In this document: piece after piece, positions 1 through 9,538 of the stretch
Position numbering within the stretch: position 1 is the first letter of the stretch
Layout of the letters: each line of letters begins with the position of its first letter
DNA from: Paraphoma chrysanthemicola
Taxonomy: Eukaryota; Ascomycota; Dothideomycetes; Pleosporales; Phaeosphaeriaceae
Length of the DNA: 64,000 nt
Direction of reading: 5' to 3'
NCBI GenBank assembly: GCA_020744225.1
Contig: JAGMWG010000017.1
Span: 682,001 to 746,000, forward strand
Notes under the pieces: model-generated
What the model was told of the DNA's origin: nothing
Seen by the model: the letters and a program-made list of their open reading frames with translations, nothing else
The model's database searches: none
Position numbers and translations under genes: made by a program

Positions 1-999
1 GAAATCACCACCGTAGCCCCAGGCTACAACCTGATCGCCAAGCTTCCCTGCGTCGGCTGCCCATTTATGTACCAAGACACATCCGCCGGACAATATGGGC
101 CATGGATAACACGAGAAGATGGAAATGCTCTGGTAAGACAGCATGGACTTTTAATTAACCCTTTTAAGATCCAGCGTGCATTCGGTCTGACTAAATTCCA
201 ACAGCTCCTCAACATTTCCCTTCCCTTCGACTCTGCCTATCTAAGCATCAATAATGGACCTCTTCTCTCTTCGTCAAAGTCCACGCCCATCATCTATGCA
301 CCACAAGTCCTGCTCGATACTTCTGAATCCGATTTGAGCAGACTAATTGAAACGGACCAACTCGACGCTCCAGGTGGTGCTTCTTTCGGCCTTTCATACG
401 TGTACTCGCTCCGACGCCTCGCAAAGTCCCAGGCCCTTCTGTTCCAATTCGACGTCTTGCAACTTTGGACGAAATTGCCTGGCTCAGATTTCACGTTCAG
501 ATTGCGCAGCGATGAGCAGAAGGTGCTTGAAGTTGTCTTACTACCGCGACCAGTCCTGTCTCCTGGCGATCCTGGTCATGCGTTTGAGATTGTGAGGGCA
601 GAGTTAGTACCTAGGTTGAAAACAACTCGCGCGAAGAATGTCCAAACGATGAATTTTGATGAGCACGACTCGCACGGCAAGATTGGGACGCCATCACACT
701 TACTCTCCACCACGTCGGATTCGCTTCTAGAGCACATTACCTCTGGTGTCTGGAGCTTGTTCATTTTTATCCTGGCGCTCATCGGGCTGTTTGTTGTGTT
801 GTGCCTGTTCTGTATCTTTGGGTGTGGGTGTGGAGCAGACGAGTATGAGAAGGCGCAGACAGGGAAGAAGAGAGGTAGCAGAAGGCAGGGGAGTTGGAGT
901 GGAAACGATGTGGAAAAGGCGAAGGGGAAGTTCATGAGTGCAGAGGAACTGGGAATTAGGAGTGCGGGAAGGGTGGTGGGCGTCGGGAAGAGTGATTGA
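1..999 (+). CDS. Fungal membrane protein, C-terminal part (cut by the left window edge)
   Basis: The frame is open from the first base, so the 5' part lies outside the window. Exons 1-132 and 205-999; the intron 133-204 (gtaaga donor, ctgac branch, caacag acceptor) is 72 nt, phase 0 and free of in-frame stops, so a naive reading runs through it. The visible protein begins with a luminal-type segment containing a CVGCPF motif, continues as a beta-rich ectodomain (NISLPFDSAYLSINN), and ends in one strong transmembrane helix around genomic 745-825. A Cys/Gly stretch and a basic Ser-rich tail of about 55 residues follow. This layout resembles fungal single-pass proteins of the DUF7728 type (CxxCP motif, C-terminal helix), but I recognise the family only loosely. 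No function is assigned. Confidence 0.8.
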   Translation, partial: EITTVAPGYNLIAKLPCVGCPFMYQDTSAGQYGPWITREDGNALVRQHGLLINPFKIQRAFGLTKFQQLLNISLPFDSAYLSINNGPLLSSSKSTPIIYAPQVLLDTSESDLSRLIETDQLDAPGGASFGLSYVYSLRRLAKSQALLFQFDVLQLWTKLPGSDFTFRLRSDEQKVLEVVLLPRPVLSPGDPGHAFEIVRAELVPRLKTTRAKNVQTMNFDEHDSHGKIGTPSHLLSTTSDSLLEHITSGVWSLFIFILALIGLFVVLCLFCIFGCGCGADEYEKAQTGKKRGSRRQGSWSGNDVEKAKGKFMSAEELGIRSAGRVVGVGKSD

Positions 1000-1588
1000 T
1001 ATGGGCTAGGCATAGCACGAGCGTGGTCACAGAGAAGGGAGGGTTTGAGCTGACAGAGTTCTTAGGGCAGATCTGACTGTGTACAGCATCTCGTGCCTTA
1101 CTGCGAAAATTCTCATTCATCGTCTCTCAGTTGTTTCATATTTAGAATCGGGTTGCATTGCGCAGAGCACCATACGGGTCCAAGCACGTTAGATGCGCCT
1201 CTAGCTGGATATGTGCGAGAAGAAAAGTGAGTGTCTGACGATTGACACTAAACGTCAGAGACAACAAGCGTGAACTGTGCATCCCTTCTGTAGCCCACCA
1301 TTCGCTGAGATGACGACGCCATAGTTCAGTATCTCGAAAGTCGATGTTTGCCAACATCCATGCTCATAACGCAAGTACCCGTACACTCGCCCATGCCTGC
1401 GACTACTTCCGACTCACGAACTTTCCTCGCGGACCTGTCTCAGCCATGACCACCACAGAAGCAAAATAATGGCTATATCTGGACATTTCACACGCAGCTT
1501 CCCATCCTTCGTGTAACCTCTCTTCCCGCATCCCCTATCCCATCCATCGACATCGATCACGCACATTACCGCGATCGGCAATCCTACG
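1000..1588. other. Intergenic, 3' flank and promoter region
   Basis: Separates two plus-strand genes. I see no coding signal; short ORFs on the minus strand here lack splice logic or recognisable protein. It presumably holds the terminator of the upstream gene and the promoter of the histidine-rich gene. Confidence 0.6.
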
Positions 1589-2941
1589 ATGTCTCAGCCA
1601 AATGCGCCGTACATGAGCGCTGATGCCGATCCGTTCCTGCCGGCAGTCGATATTGGACTGGAAGAGTACTCGCAAGAACAACTTGAGGAACTGTTTGGGC
1701 CAAACAAGGCAAATCATCCGGTATTCGAAGCGCCCGTGGACGATGTTATGGATGCCTTGTCCTTTGAACTCGACGAACAGGATGCTTCTCAATACCGGAC
1801 TTCAACCATTCCCAGCAACATCTCGACGCCGAATTTTGCATCGTATGGGTCTGATCCGAGTCCAGCAGTTTATTCGCATCCTCATACGGCGGCCAGTTCT
1901 CCTCAAGCATACCCGCTCGAACATCACTATCAACAAGCACACCAATACCATCCTCATCACTTGTATCAGCCACATATACACACACTCACGAACCACCATC
2001 CTACCCTCTTTCACCGGCCCCATCCTTTCCACGCACACATACATTCCGAAGCCACATCCTCACACTTCCTCACATCCAACCAGGCCCAGACCTACACCCG
2101 CCGCCGCTCGCTCAGTCACAACGACGCAGACCGCATCGCAAACCCCACATTCGTGCGTCTACAAGCCCCGCGCGCCCGGAGTGCAGCGCCAGAAGATAAG
2201 CGACGCGGTGGGCCATATACATGGCATGGACAGAGCGCGAGTAGCGGGCCTGGGCCAGAGGCTTGGAATTGGGGACAGGGCGGACATATCCCTGGGTCGT
2301 CGAGCCACGTCAGGATGGGACACGTCGAGGGAATGATGATTGGTGGCTTACTTCCCACCATCATCGGGAAACCGTTGGATGCAGCGTCGGACAAAGACGG
2401 TTCGCAAGAGCAGGATGAAATTGTGGTCAGATATATGATGGATGCGGCGCAGCTTGCGCAGAGTAGACGCGTGATTGAGATTGGAGCCATGGCGGTGCGA
2501 CGTCATGATGTCGAGACTGGGTCAATTGATCCGAAATTAGGATATGCAGGGCTGAGTGTGAGGGAGCGCGTGTTCAGGAAATTGGCGGAAGTGGAGAGAC
2601 ATCTTAAAGAGGAGGGCGAGGGAGGGAGGAATGAAGATGCGTTGAGGGGGTGCGAGATGATTAGAGAGGCGCTGAAGAGACGGTCTGATGCTTTGATTAG
2701 GTGTGAGGAAGGTGGTGCAGAGGGTAAAGGGAAGAATGAGGACCTAGATGTACCGAGTAAGCTCATGGGTGACGAAGACAAAGAGCTGTTTGGTGGAGGA
2801 CTGGACGAGAATGATTTGATGGGCTTGTTACTGAGGGAGAACGAGCTGGAGAAAGTGGACGACGGTGTTAATGATGCAAAACGACATATGGAACGACAAG
2901 GAGAAATTGCAATAGCGAAGGCGTTTTGGAATCTTGGGTAA
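1589..2941 (+). CDS. Histidine-rich hypothetical protein, 450 aa
   Basis: Single-exon ORF with a clear ATG. The N-terminal 60 residues are acidic (EEYSQEQLEELFG). Residues 97-159 hold 18 histidines in 63 positions, mixed with Tyr, Pro, Gln and Ser (for example HPHHLYQPHIHTLTNHH). Residues 270-340 form the only segment that looks folded: a helical stretch beginning MMDAAQLAQSRRVIEIGAMA, with charged helices after it (RVFRKLAEVERHLKEE). The rest is disordered and acidic. I do not recognise a family. The His-rich tract could bind metal ions or drive condensation or nuclear-speckle targeting, but that is inference from composition only. An alternative plus-strand frame is open over much of the His-rich tract; its protein is Arg/Thr/His-rich and looks like a shadow. 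Confidence 0.75.
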   Translation: MSQPNAPYMSADADPFLPAVDIGLEEYSQEQLEELFGPNKANHPVFEAPVDDVMDALSFELDEQDASQYRTSTIPSNISTPNFASYGSDPSPAVYSHPHTAASSPQAYPLEHHYQQAHQYHPHHLYQPHIHTLTNHHPTLFHRPHPFHAHIHSEATSSHFLTSNQAQTYTRRRSLSHNDADRIANPTFVRLQAPRARSAAPEDKRRGGPYTWHGQSASSGPGPEAWNWGQGGHIPGSSSHVRMGHVEGMMIGGLLPTIIGKPLDAASDKDGSQEQDEIVVRYMMDAAQLAQSRRVIEIGAMAVRRHDVETGSIDPKLGYAGLSVRERVFRKLAEVERHLKEEGEGGRNEDALRGCEMIREALKRRSDALIRCEEGGAEGKGKNEDLDVPSKLMGDEDKELFGGGLDENDLMGLLLRENELEKVDDGVNDAKRHMERQGEIAIAKAFWNLG

Positions 2942-3375
2942 AGCATTGTGCGGCGTCTGGGAACTAGGTTAGGGCTTATGATATGATAGCAATCGCCGTA
3001 AGGGGCTCATACATAAAGAATATAGATTCTGAACAGATGAACACTCGGTCTCTGATGTGTTCCTCTGATAGGGGTTCGGTTGTCCAGCTGTTCGAAACGC
3101 GTTTTCTTAATGCATGCGCGACGTAGTACACTGTGCATCATATCGAATGATTTAGATGACTATGTCTGAGCCCGACGAATCTCTCATACCGTTTGCGCAT
3201 GGAGCAACTGTAAGAATGTCATCGGCCTATGCAACTCATATACGCGACTAGCCATCGCGGCCGATCAGTTCATTATTCGTGAAGGATCTCGAAGCATGTA
3301 TCCCCAGTCTTTTTTACATCCCATATCTTACATTCTCTCCCCTTCCTCCTGTCCTTTCTCTCTCGAATCCGTATC
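2942..3375. other. Intergenic between convergent genes
   Basis: Shared 3' flank of the His-rich gene and the small membrane protein gene. Pyrimidine-rich near 3340-3420 because it abuts the charged C-terminus of the minus-strand gene. No gene seen. Confidence 0.6.
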
Positions 3376-3957
3376 CTACTCTTTCTTCCCCTCCTCCCCA
3401 CTCCCCTTCTTCTTATCCCAATTCCACACGTCCCAAATCTGTTCAGTAATAATATCCCAATACCCCTTCCCCTCCTCCAGCGCCCTCCTTTCCTCCTCCA
3501 GTCTCCGTTCCTTCCACCCTTCTGTCTCCTCACCCATCCACAATCGCCCAATTATGCTCTTCTCCTCTCCTTGCTGCTGGCCCGCCTCTCCACTCAACAC
3601 CCCATCTATCCTCCGTCCCTTCTCCCGCTCCTCTCTAATCTTTGCCTGCATTTCGCGTGCCTTTTCTGTCGGCAGGTCCATACCAACACTAGCCAGCGGT
3701 CTTGCAGGTGCGAATTGCTGCACGAGCCCGCGTCCTGTGTGCTCGGTGCATAGGTGGTCGGCGGACAGGTAGAATCCTACGCCGAGAGTAAATGTGTAGA
3801 GGTCGAGCTTTCGCGGCGGGAGGGCTATTATGAGCGGGCACAGGACCACGCCCCCGATGGCGAGGTTGCGCACGAAGCGGTTGTAGCGGGCTTGTTGTTC
3901 GAGAGCGAGGCGTTGTTCGGGGGGAATTGGCGTTGGAGGTTGGGTTGGGGTAGACAT
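3376..3957 (-). CDS. Small two-helix fungal membrane protein, 193 aa
   Basis: Single exon. A Pro-rich N-terminus (1-15) is followed by two hydrophobic helices at about residues 30-47 and 52-67, joined by the conserved-looking loop ALPPRKLDLYTF. Next comes HLCTEHTGRG and a long charged tail that ends in an aromatic helix (DIITEQIWDVWNWDKKK). This pattern (PPRKLDLYTF, EHTGRG, LPTEKAREMQAKIREE, IWDVWNW) matches a conserved Pezizomycotina family that genome projects often label 'rhomboid family membrane protein'. It has no rhomboid Ser-His dyad and is too short for a rhomboid, so I would not call it a protease. Location in a mitochondrial or ER membrane is possible but not shown by the sequence. 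Confidence 0.8.
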   Translation of the reverse strand: MSTPTQPPTPIPPEQRLALEQQARYNRFVRNLAIGGVVLCPLIIALPPRKLDLYTFTLGVGFYLSADHLCTEHTGRGLVQQFAPARPLASVGMDLPTEKAREMQAKIREEREKGRRIDGVLSGEAGQQQGEEKSIIGRLWMGEETEGWKERRLEEERRALEEGKGYWDIITEQIWDVWNWDKKKGSGEEGKKE

Positions 3958-4377
3958 TTCGTGGGGTGTTTGTGGATGTAGGATTCGTATGCGACTACTG
4001 TTCGGGAGGTAGTAGGTGGACAGGTACGGTTATGTTGGTAATCTGGTAGATTTCCGTGGTGGGATGGTGGTGAGTTCAAAAGTTCAATGATGCAAAGACC
4101 GCCGCGGCAGGTCGGCTAAACCTGCCCATCTGGAAAGGCAGCACAGAAAAGTGTAACATGCTGTGAGAGCTCAAAACATTATGCAAGGGCTTCGGAGAAC
4201 CCGTTTAGGGTTCCCTATTCACCATACCTGCCTTGCCTAGGTATTTATTCAAGATATACACGGCGTTCCTCGCCACCAGCCCCTGGCCGCTCAAAGCCTC
4301 GAGGAAAGGACCTTTCAGCGACAGAGAACCTTACAACCATATCGTACAAAGGTCGCAGTATCAATTAACTGATTTTA
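3958..4377. other. Intergenic, promoter of the two-helix protein
   Basis: Lies between the start of the minus-strand membrane protein gene and the end of the next minus-strand gene. No coding signal seen. Confidence 0.6.
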
Positions 4378-5369
4378 TCATACCCGCCGCCTCTTGAAGT
4401 CTGCGCGGTCTGGAAATCGCTCCTCTCCTTTACGCTCAACATCTCCATCCTCCTTTCTTTTCAACGCATGCTCAAATGTCCCACTGCTTTTCAGCCGCTT
4501 CGTCGGCGTCCCATCATACTCGCTGCCGCTGTACCCGTTCCGTGAACCTTCATCGCCCTCATTGTCCGCTGCGCTGTCCGACCTGATCTCCTCGAGCGCA
4601 TCGCGCTTTCGCTTGTGCGCAGTACTCGGCGTCTCCATCAAGCGGCGCAGGCGACTTTCTTGGAGTCGTCTATTCACTTCTTCCGTGACATCGATATGCT
4701 CGACGATGTATGAAGATTCTGTTTGCGCTGGTTTCGCTCGCGGCGTCGGACTTTGGTCTATGGGTGGGGACACGGCTTGATTTTGTGGCTTGGGAGTCTG
4801 CGCGGGAGATGTGAAAGTCTTTGCGCCCTCTATGCTCAGTCGGTTCTTCTTGGCCTGGTCATGTAAGTCATTTGTCTAGCTTAGGCCTCTCGGAGTACGA
4901 ACCTTCTTCACCGCCAACCCCTCGCTCTGCAGCTGGTCCCTGAAGCGCTTCATCTCATCCTGCAATCTGCCCGACTTGTTCCGCAACGATATGAGATCTG
5001 TGGCGAGCCAGTCCGGCGCATTGTGATCTGTGGCATCGAGGCCTTCATTCAGGAACTTCAGCTGGGCGCGAAGATTCTCGATGTGTTTGTCGAAGTCCTG
5101 GTAGCGATGGTGAGTGGGGTGCAGGAAGTTAGGCCTATGATTCTGACCTCGAGCGAAAAACCCGCCATGCTGCGGGGATCAGGAGAACAAAGCAGGTTTT
5201 GTGCATGAAAACTGAAGCTTCGAGTCGGAGGTTCAGGGATTATCTCCGCATGGACGCGCCGTTCCGAGCGCCGTTCCGATTCGGAAAGGAGCTGCAGGTA
5301 CGATACTTTCGGGCCAATGTGCTCTACCGAAGCCATTAGCAACCTTCCCGCTGGATGATCACTCTCCAT
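4378..5369 (-). CDS. Nuclear-type coiled-coil hypothetical protein, three exons, 297 aa
   Basis: Exons 5369-5148, 5097-4903 and 4854-4378. Intron 1 is 50 nt, phase 0; intron 2 is 48 nt with an unusual GTTCGT donor, also phase 0. Joining them gives an uninterrupted 297-residue protein. Residues 74-140 form a helical/coiled-coil stretch (DFDKHIENLRAQLKFLNEG, then LQDEMKRFRDQLQSEGL). A second conserved-looking helix follows (YIVEHIDVTEEVNRRLQESR). The C-terminal 90 residues are acidic/Ser-rich with three basic clusters (HKRKRD, PTKRLK, and FKRRRV at the very end) that look like nuclear localisation signals. No domain family recognised. A nuclear scaffold or chromatin-associated role is only a guess from the NLS-like clusters. 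Confidence 0.7.
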
Positions 5370-6509
5370 CTATCACACATTGAGGAGGTCAGTAGCTTCC
5401 ATCAACTATGCCCAGGCGGCACCTCACAAGCTTTCTCGCTTGCACATCCCAGACAGATTCAGGAAGAACGATTTTCGAACATTGCGGAATCCACTGCTCG
5501 AAAGGCGTGCCTAACCTGAGCAATGATCACAAAATTAAGTCTATCATACATTGCTACGTAAATACGACACGCTTTTCGTTTCAGACAAGTCTAAGGATTA
5601 CTAACGTTACTTTGCGTGTGAAGTTCTTACACCAACATACCTCGGGTAAGAGCTGGCGCGACTATCATTCACGCGGAAACGGTGAATGCTGCGGTAGTAC
5701 CCGGCCCCTTTTCACCTTTAAGATCTTAACCTCCAGCGTATAGACCACGTGTGGTATAAGCGTGTTGAGAAGCGCAACAAGAAGACGACGACAGAAGAAG
5801 GAAAAGCGACTATCAGCCAAGCGCAATGCAATCTGACTTGGCATGATCGAGACAGTACTACAAACTTCCCTCCAAGAAGCTGACATGCAGCCACTAGATG
5901 TGGTCGAGGAAGCTTACTTTGAACACTGTCTGAGCACGATGGTGTAATTGATTTCAAAGAAGTTCACTCCGCCCGTGTGGTAAACCAAAGACCTTAGGCG
6001 CTCAATCCCTGCGCTTTGATCTTCTCCCATCAACTTAAAGTACGGATTACTGATCCACTCCATAAATTTTGACAGCACTTCACAACGTACCCCGTGTCGA
6101 AAACACGAAGAAAATATGCAAGTGTCGCTCCGCCAACGCCGCAAACACGAAATCTGTCATTGAACAAGACATCTCTTAACTTGACGTCTGCTCCGCAGTG
6201 GCTTCATCATTCTCTTACTCGTGTCAATAGCGTATTCGTGAGATAACAGCGTAGTAGGCCTGTGGAGCTATCGGCCAGACTACCTGGACGTATTCTTTCG
6301 GTGGATTAGAGAAGCGGTAGATTACTCAACGTGTAATCCTTCCAGGAACGATTACCGCGGGTTCTCCAGACCATCACGAACTATGAGAAATCAAAGTATT
6401 ATACCTAGCATCTATGATGTGTATAAGAGCTGTACATAGCATTTGGCTTTTGCCTGCAGCTTAACAATTCACCAGTCACATTCACCATCACAACATCAAT
6501 AGCGAAATC
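5370..6509. other. Divergent intergenic region, 1.1 kb
   Basis: Lies between a minus-strand start and a plus-strand start, so it must carry both promoters. A TATAAG sequence at 6422-6427 sits about 85 nt before the NmrA-like ATG and could be its TATA box. Small ORFs of 70-110 codons on both strands show no recognisable protein, and I treat them as chance. Confidence 0.5.
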
Positions 6510-7636
6510 ATGGCATCTCTCAAGAACATTGTTTGGGTCGGCGTAAGTAACCTCACCAGCTCACACATTGCAGCAACCACTAACACGCAATAGACAGGTC
6601 GAATTGGCCTTCCAATCTTGGAAAGGGTCCTTGCCACGGGCAAGTTCAACATCAAGCTCCTTGTGCGCGATCAAGTCTCCGCATACACACTGCCATCAGG
6701 TCTCGTGTCTGCCCATCAAGTCGACTACAAAGACCACAAAGCTCTAGTCCAACACCTCAAAGGCCAAGATGCAGTCATCGTCTTCACCAGCTTTGTACCC
6801 GGCAACGAGCTCGACGTCAAGAGCATCCGGCTCGTAGACGCAGCGATTGAAGCCGGCGTCAAGTACTTTATTCCTTCTGAATGGGCTCCCGACACTGCTG
6901 GTGCAATGGACAGCGCTCCAGACAGACATGGGCCCACGCTGCCCACAGACATGGCTCTGGCGCCCAAGCGCGCAAGCCACAACTACTTGCTCAGTCGCGC
7001 CGCCGAGGGCAAGATCCAATTCACCGGCGTCTTCACCGGGGTTCTTCCCGAAGTTAGTAAGTCAACACTGAAGCCCTCGAAGCGCACACGTACTTGCTTT
7101 CTTCCTTTATCAAACAACAGAAAACTGATACAAATGATCTTGCAGACTTCTCAATCGGTTTCTTCGCCTTCGATTTCGACAAACGCACCGCCACACTCCC
7201 AGACAACGGCATCAACCCCTGGCCCGCAACATCCTTCAGCACCCTATCCAAAGTCGTCATTGGACTCTTCAACACCCCATCCCTAATCTCTAACCGCTTC
7301 TATCACGTCTCCGACGGCGTCTTCTCACACCACGACGTGTTCAAAGTCGTTGAAAAGACCACCGGTGTGCCATGGACACGCACCGCCTTTTCCATTGCCG
7401 AGGCGCGCGAGGGCGCGCTGCAGAACATGGCAAAGGGGATTTACGGCCCGATGGAGTTTTTCAATAGTTTGCAGACGGGCTTCTTTGGTGGGATTCAGGT
7501 CTGGAGACATGTTGATAATGAGCTGTTTGGGGTTAAGTTTGGGGAGGTGGATTTGAGGGACGAGGTTGCGGATGTTGTGAGGAGGCATGTTGCGGGTTTG
7601 GGGATTAAGGGGACGGGGGCGACGTATAAGCGATAG
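6510..7636 (+). CDS. NmrA-like / isoflavone-reductase-like NAD(P)-binding protein, 328 aa
   Basis: Exons 6510-6542, 6594-7056 and 7146-7636. Introns are 51 nt (gtaagt...aatag) and 89 nt (gtaagt...tgcag). The N-terminus IVWVGTGRIGLPILERVL is an atypical-SDR dinucleotide-binding motif (GxGxxG). It is followed by typical NmrA/PCBER-family blocks: QDAVIVFTS, LVDAAIEAGVKYFIPSEW (the signature 'P-S-E-[WF]' block), a Lys (PKRASHNYLL) near the usual catalytic-lysine site, and a C-terminal substrate domain with VVEKTTGVPWTRT. The length fits the family (300-330). These proteins are either NAD(P)H-dependent reductases of aromatic or secondary metabolites, or redox sensors. The sequence does not say which, and no biosynthetic partner genes sit nearby. 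Confidence 0.9.
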
Positions 7637-8181
7637 AGCTGCAGGGAATTCTTGATGGGTCTGGTCATGGGCCTATTTGAGGAATTGAAGTGTCTGTTAT
7701 CAAGACCTTTGATGTTTTTGCGATGGACTATTTGTGATTTCACAAAATTAGCGGTGGCGGATCAATTGTTTTGTACTGATCGAAAACGCCTTGTTACAAA
7801 AGTCTCTGCTCATAGGCTGAGGATAACGCCTGCAGTCACTCAGCTTAGCAATCTTCATTGAAGACGTGTCATTTTCTGCTTCGTTCTGGAGAATTCTAAC
7901 GCTATGCGAATGGGGTACATGAAAACGATTTCAACCCAATGAAAAGAGGAGTAGGAAAGGTAGGAAGAAATCAAGTGTGTGGAAAGTAGGTCAAAATGAG
8001 ACTCATACTAGCGTGAGAGAACCATGACGCATTTCTGGCCTATCTTGGAGAAGTCACGACCGACGGCGAATCCTGACCCAATTTCTTTCACCTTTCCAGC
8101 CCACCACGCATTGCGAAGCCATGAAATCCAACCATCGATTGCCTCTAGCGCCCCTACCAGTGTCCATACAGAAAAGTCCTC
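7637..8181. other. Intergenic between convergent genes
   Basis: Common 3' flank of the NmrA-like gene and the BTB gene. No coding signal seen. Confidence 0.6.
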
Positions 8182-9168
8182 CTAGCCCATCTCTTCCGTG
8201 TCAAAGATTGCGCGTGTGTTTTGCCTTAATTTCTGCCGCTTTGCTGCAGATGCTTCGCCATCCTCTGGAGTTGGACGCTTCTTTTGTGACGAGTCAAGAC
8301 TATTGCGGGTTAGCTCGGCATACGAATTTCGTGTCTTAGACGTACCCTTTGATCTCTTCTCTATAGCATGGCTTCTCATCGCCATGGCTGTGGTACTTGC
8401 AACTTGTGTCCCAGTCCTCGAACGGCGATTTCGACGTCGGTGTGGATGTGAATCGTTGAGCCATGGCTACTAAGACGTCCAAGCAGAAGTCGGGGCATAA
8501 ATCGATATCGGGCTTTTCCATGCACTTGCGATAGAAGGCGAGCCTATCTCCAGTGACTGTCCACGCGGCGATGTCGGATAGGAGAGACCTTGAGAGAGAG
8601 GTGACGGGTAGAGCCTTGTATATTTCGGAAGCTGCGCGGATAGGAAATTGGCTCGGAACCTTGCGAGTTTCGACCATGCAGGACAAGATAGCATCGTTAA
8701 TGGTGTCCATGAAGGTGGTGTCGAGCAGATAGTGACCAAGTTCTGAGAGCTGACATAATTGCCATAACTCGACGTGACGTCCATAAGTATTTTGTAGTTG
8801 GGGTGACGAAACGATCGCAGGCTCTTGCTTCTTGTACAGCTCAAGTATGCCCTTAAGCTCAAGCTTGCTGTGCAAGTTCCCCGTGAGAAGCCAGCGGTGA
8901 TATCTGTCGAAGGTATCCGACGCAAAATCTGGAAGAGAGATCAAGCGGGTTGTTGTCTCAAGCCAAGGTCCCTTGAGAGCATTGTCGACGAAAGCAGACG
9001 AAGCGCGGATGACCTTTTCGTAGACCATGAAGTCTTGGATTTGGCCACCTTTGCCTACACGAATGGTGACGATCTCGGTTCCGAACCTGTCAATCGTTAG
9101 TCCTCTCTCTTCAGCACTTGCGTCTCTAAAGCTCACTCGTCGTCCTTGCGGTAGATGTAGCGTTCCAT
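8182..9168 (-). CDS. BTB/POZ-domain protein (fungal short type), 296 aa
   Basis: Exons 9168-9137, 9086-8346 and 8299-8182. Intron 1 (50 nt, gtgagc...ctaacgattgacag) joins DDE to FGTEIVTIRVG. Intron 2 (46 nt, gtacgt...gctaac...aatag) replaces an early stop with a 39-residue basic tail (KKRPTPEDGEASAAKRQKL, a likely nuclear localisation signal). The BTB fold covers about residues 12-100: GTEIVTIRVG, then VYEKVIRASSAFVDNALKG, and the fungal hallmark LPDFASDTFDRYHRWLLTGN. The middle is helical, as in fungal BTB proteins (ILSCMVET, Cys-His cluster CKYHSH near the end). Function is unknown: such proteins may recruit cullin-3 or act as nuclear adaptors. I chose the ATG opening the short first exon; an unspliced reading would start 48 codons further upstream and lose the splice consensus. 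Confidence 0.82.
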
Positions 9169-9538
9169 CTCGCAGACGATTGTCGACTCTGGCGAGGCGC
9201 GTCGAAGGCTTTGGGTGAGTCGGAGGGAATCGATTAGAGGTGAGGGCGCGAAAATTACAAAGTCGCCTTATCTGGAGTTCACCACACTTGATAGCATGTC
9301 CGTTCATCTTCACCTCAACTTCGTGATATCTTTACCTCACCTCTCACTGCCAGTTCAATGATGGATCTCAAGCATCTCCATTCATCGCTCGTACGCGTAT
9401 GCAACTAAATCTCAATCAAAACCCAAAGCACTCAATGCTCGCTCCAACCAAACGCCAACGCTGGGTATCGTACAAGTAGTATGCAAATCTCAAACACATC
9501 TTCTCTTCCTCACCCGTCATTTCCTTCCCAATCCTCAC
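9169..9538. other. Intergenic, promoter of the BTB gene
   Basis: Lies between the BTB start and the 3' end of the next minus-strand gene. Nothing else seen. Confidence 0.6.

Noticed and set aside
3376..3957. Rhomboid protease annotation for the two-helix protein
   Set aside because: It has only two helices and neither a GxSx nor a catalytic His motif, so the database label should not be read as a function.
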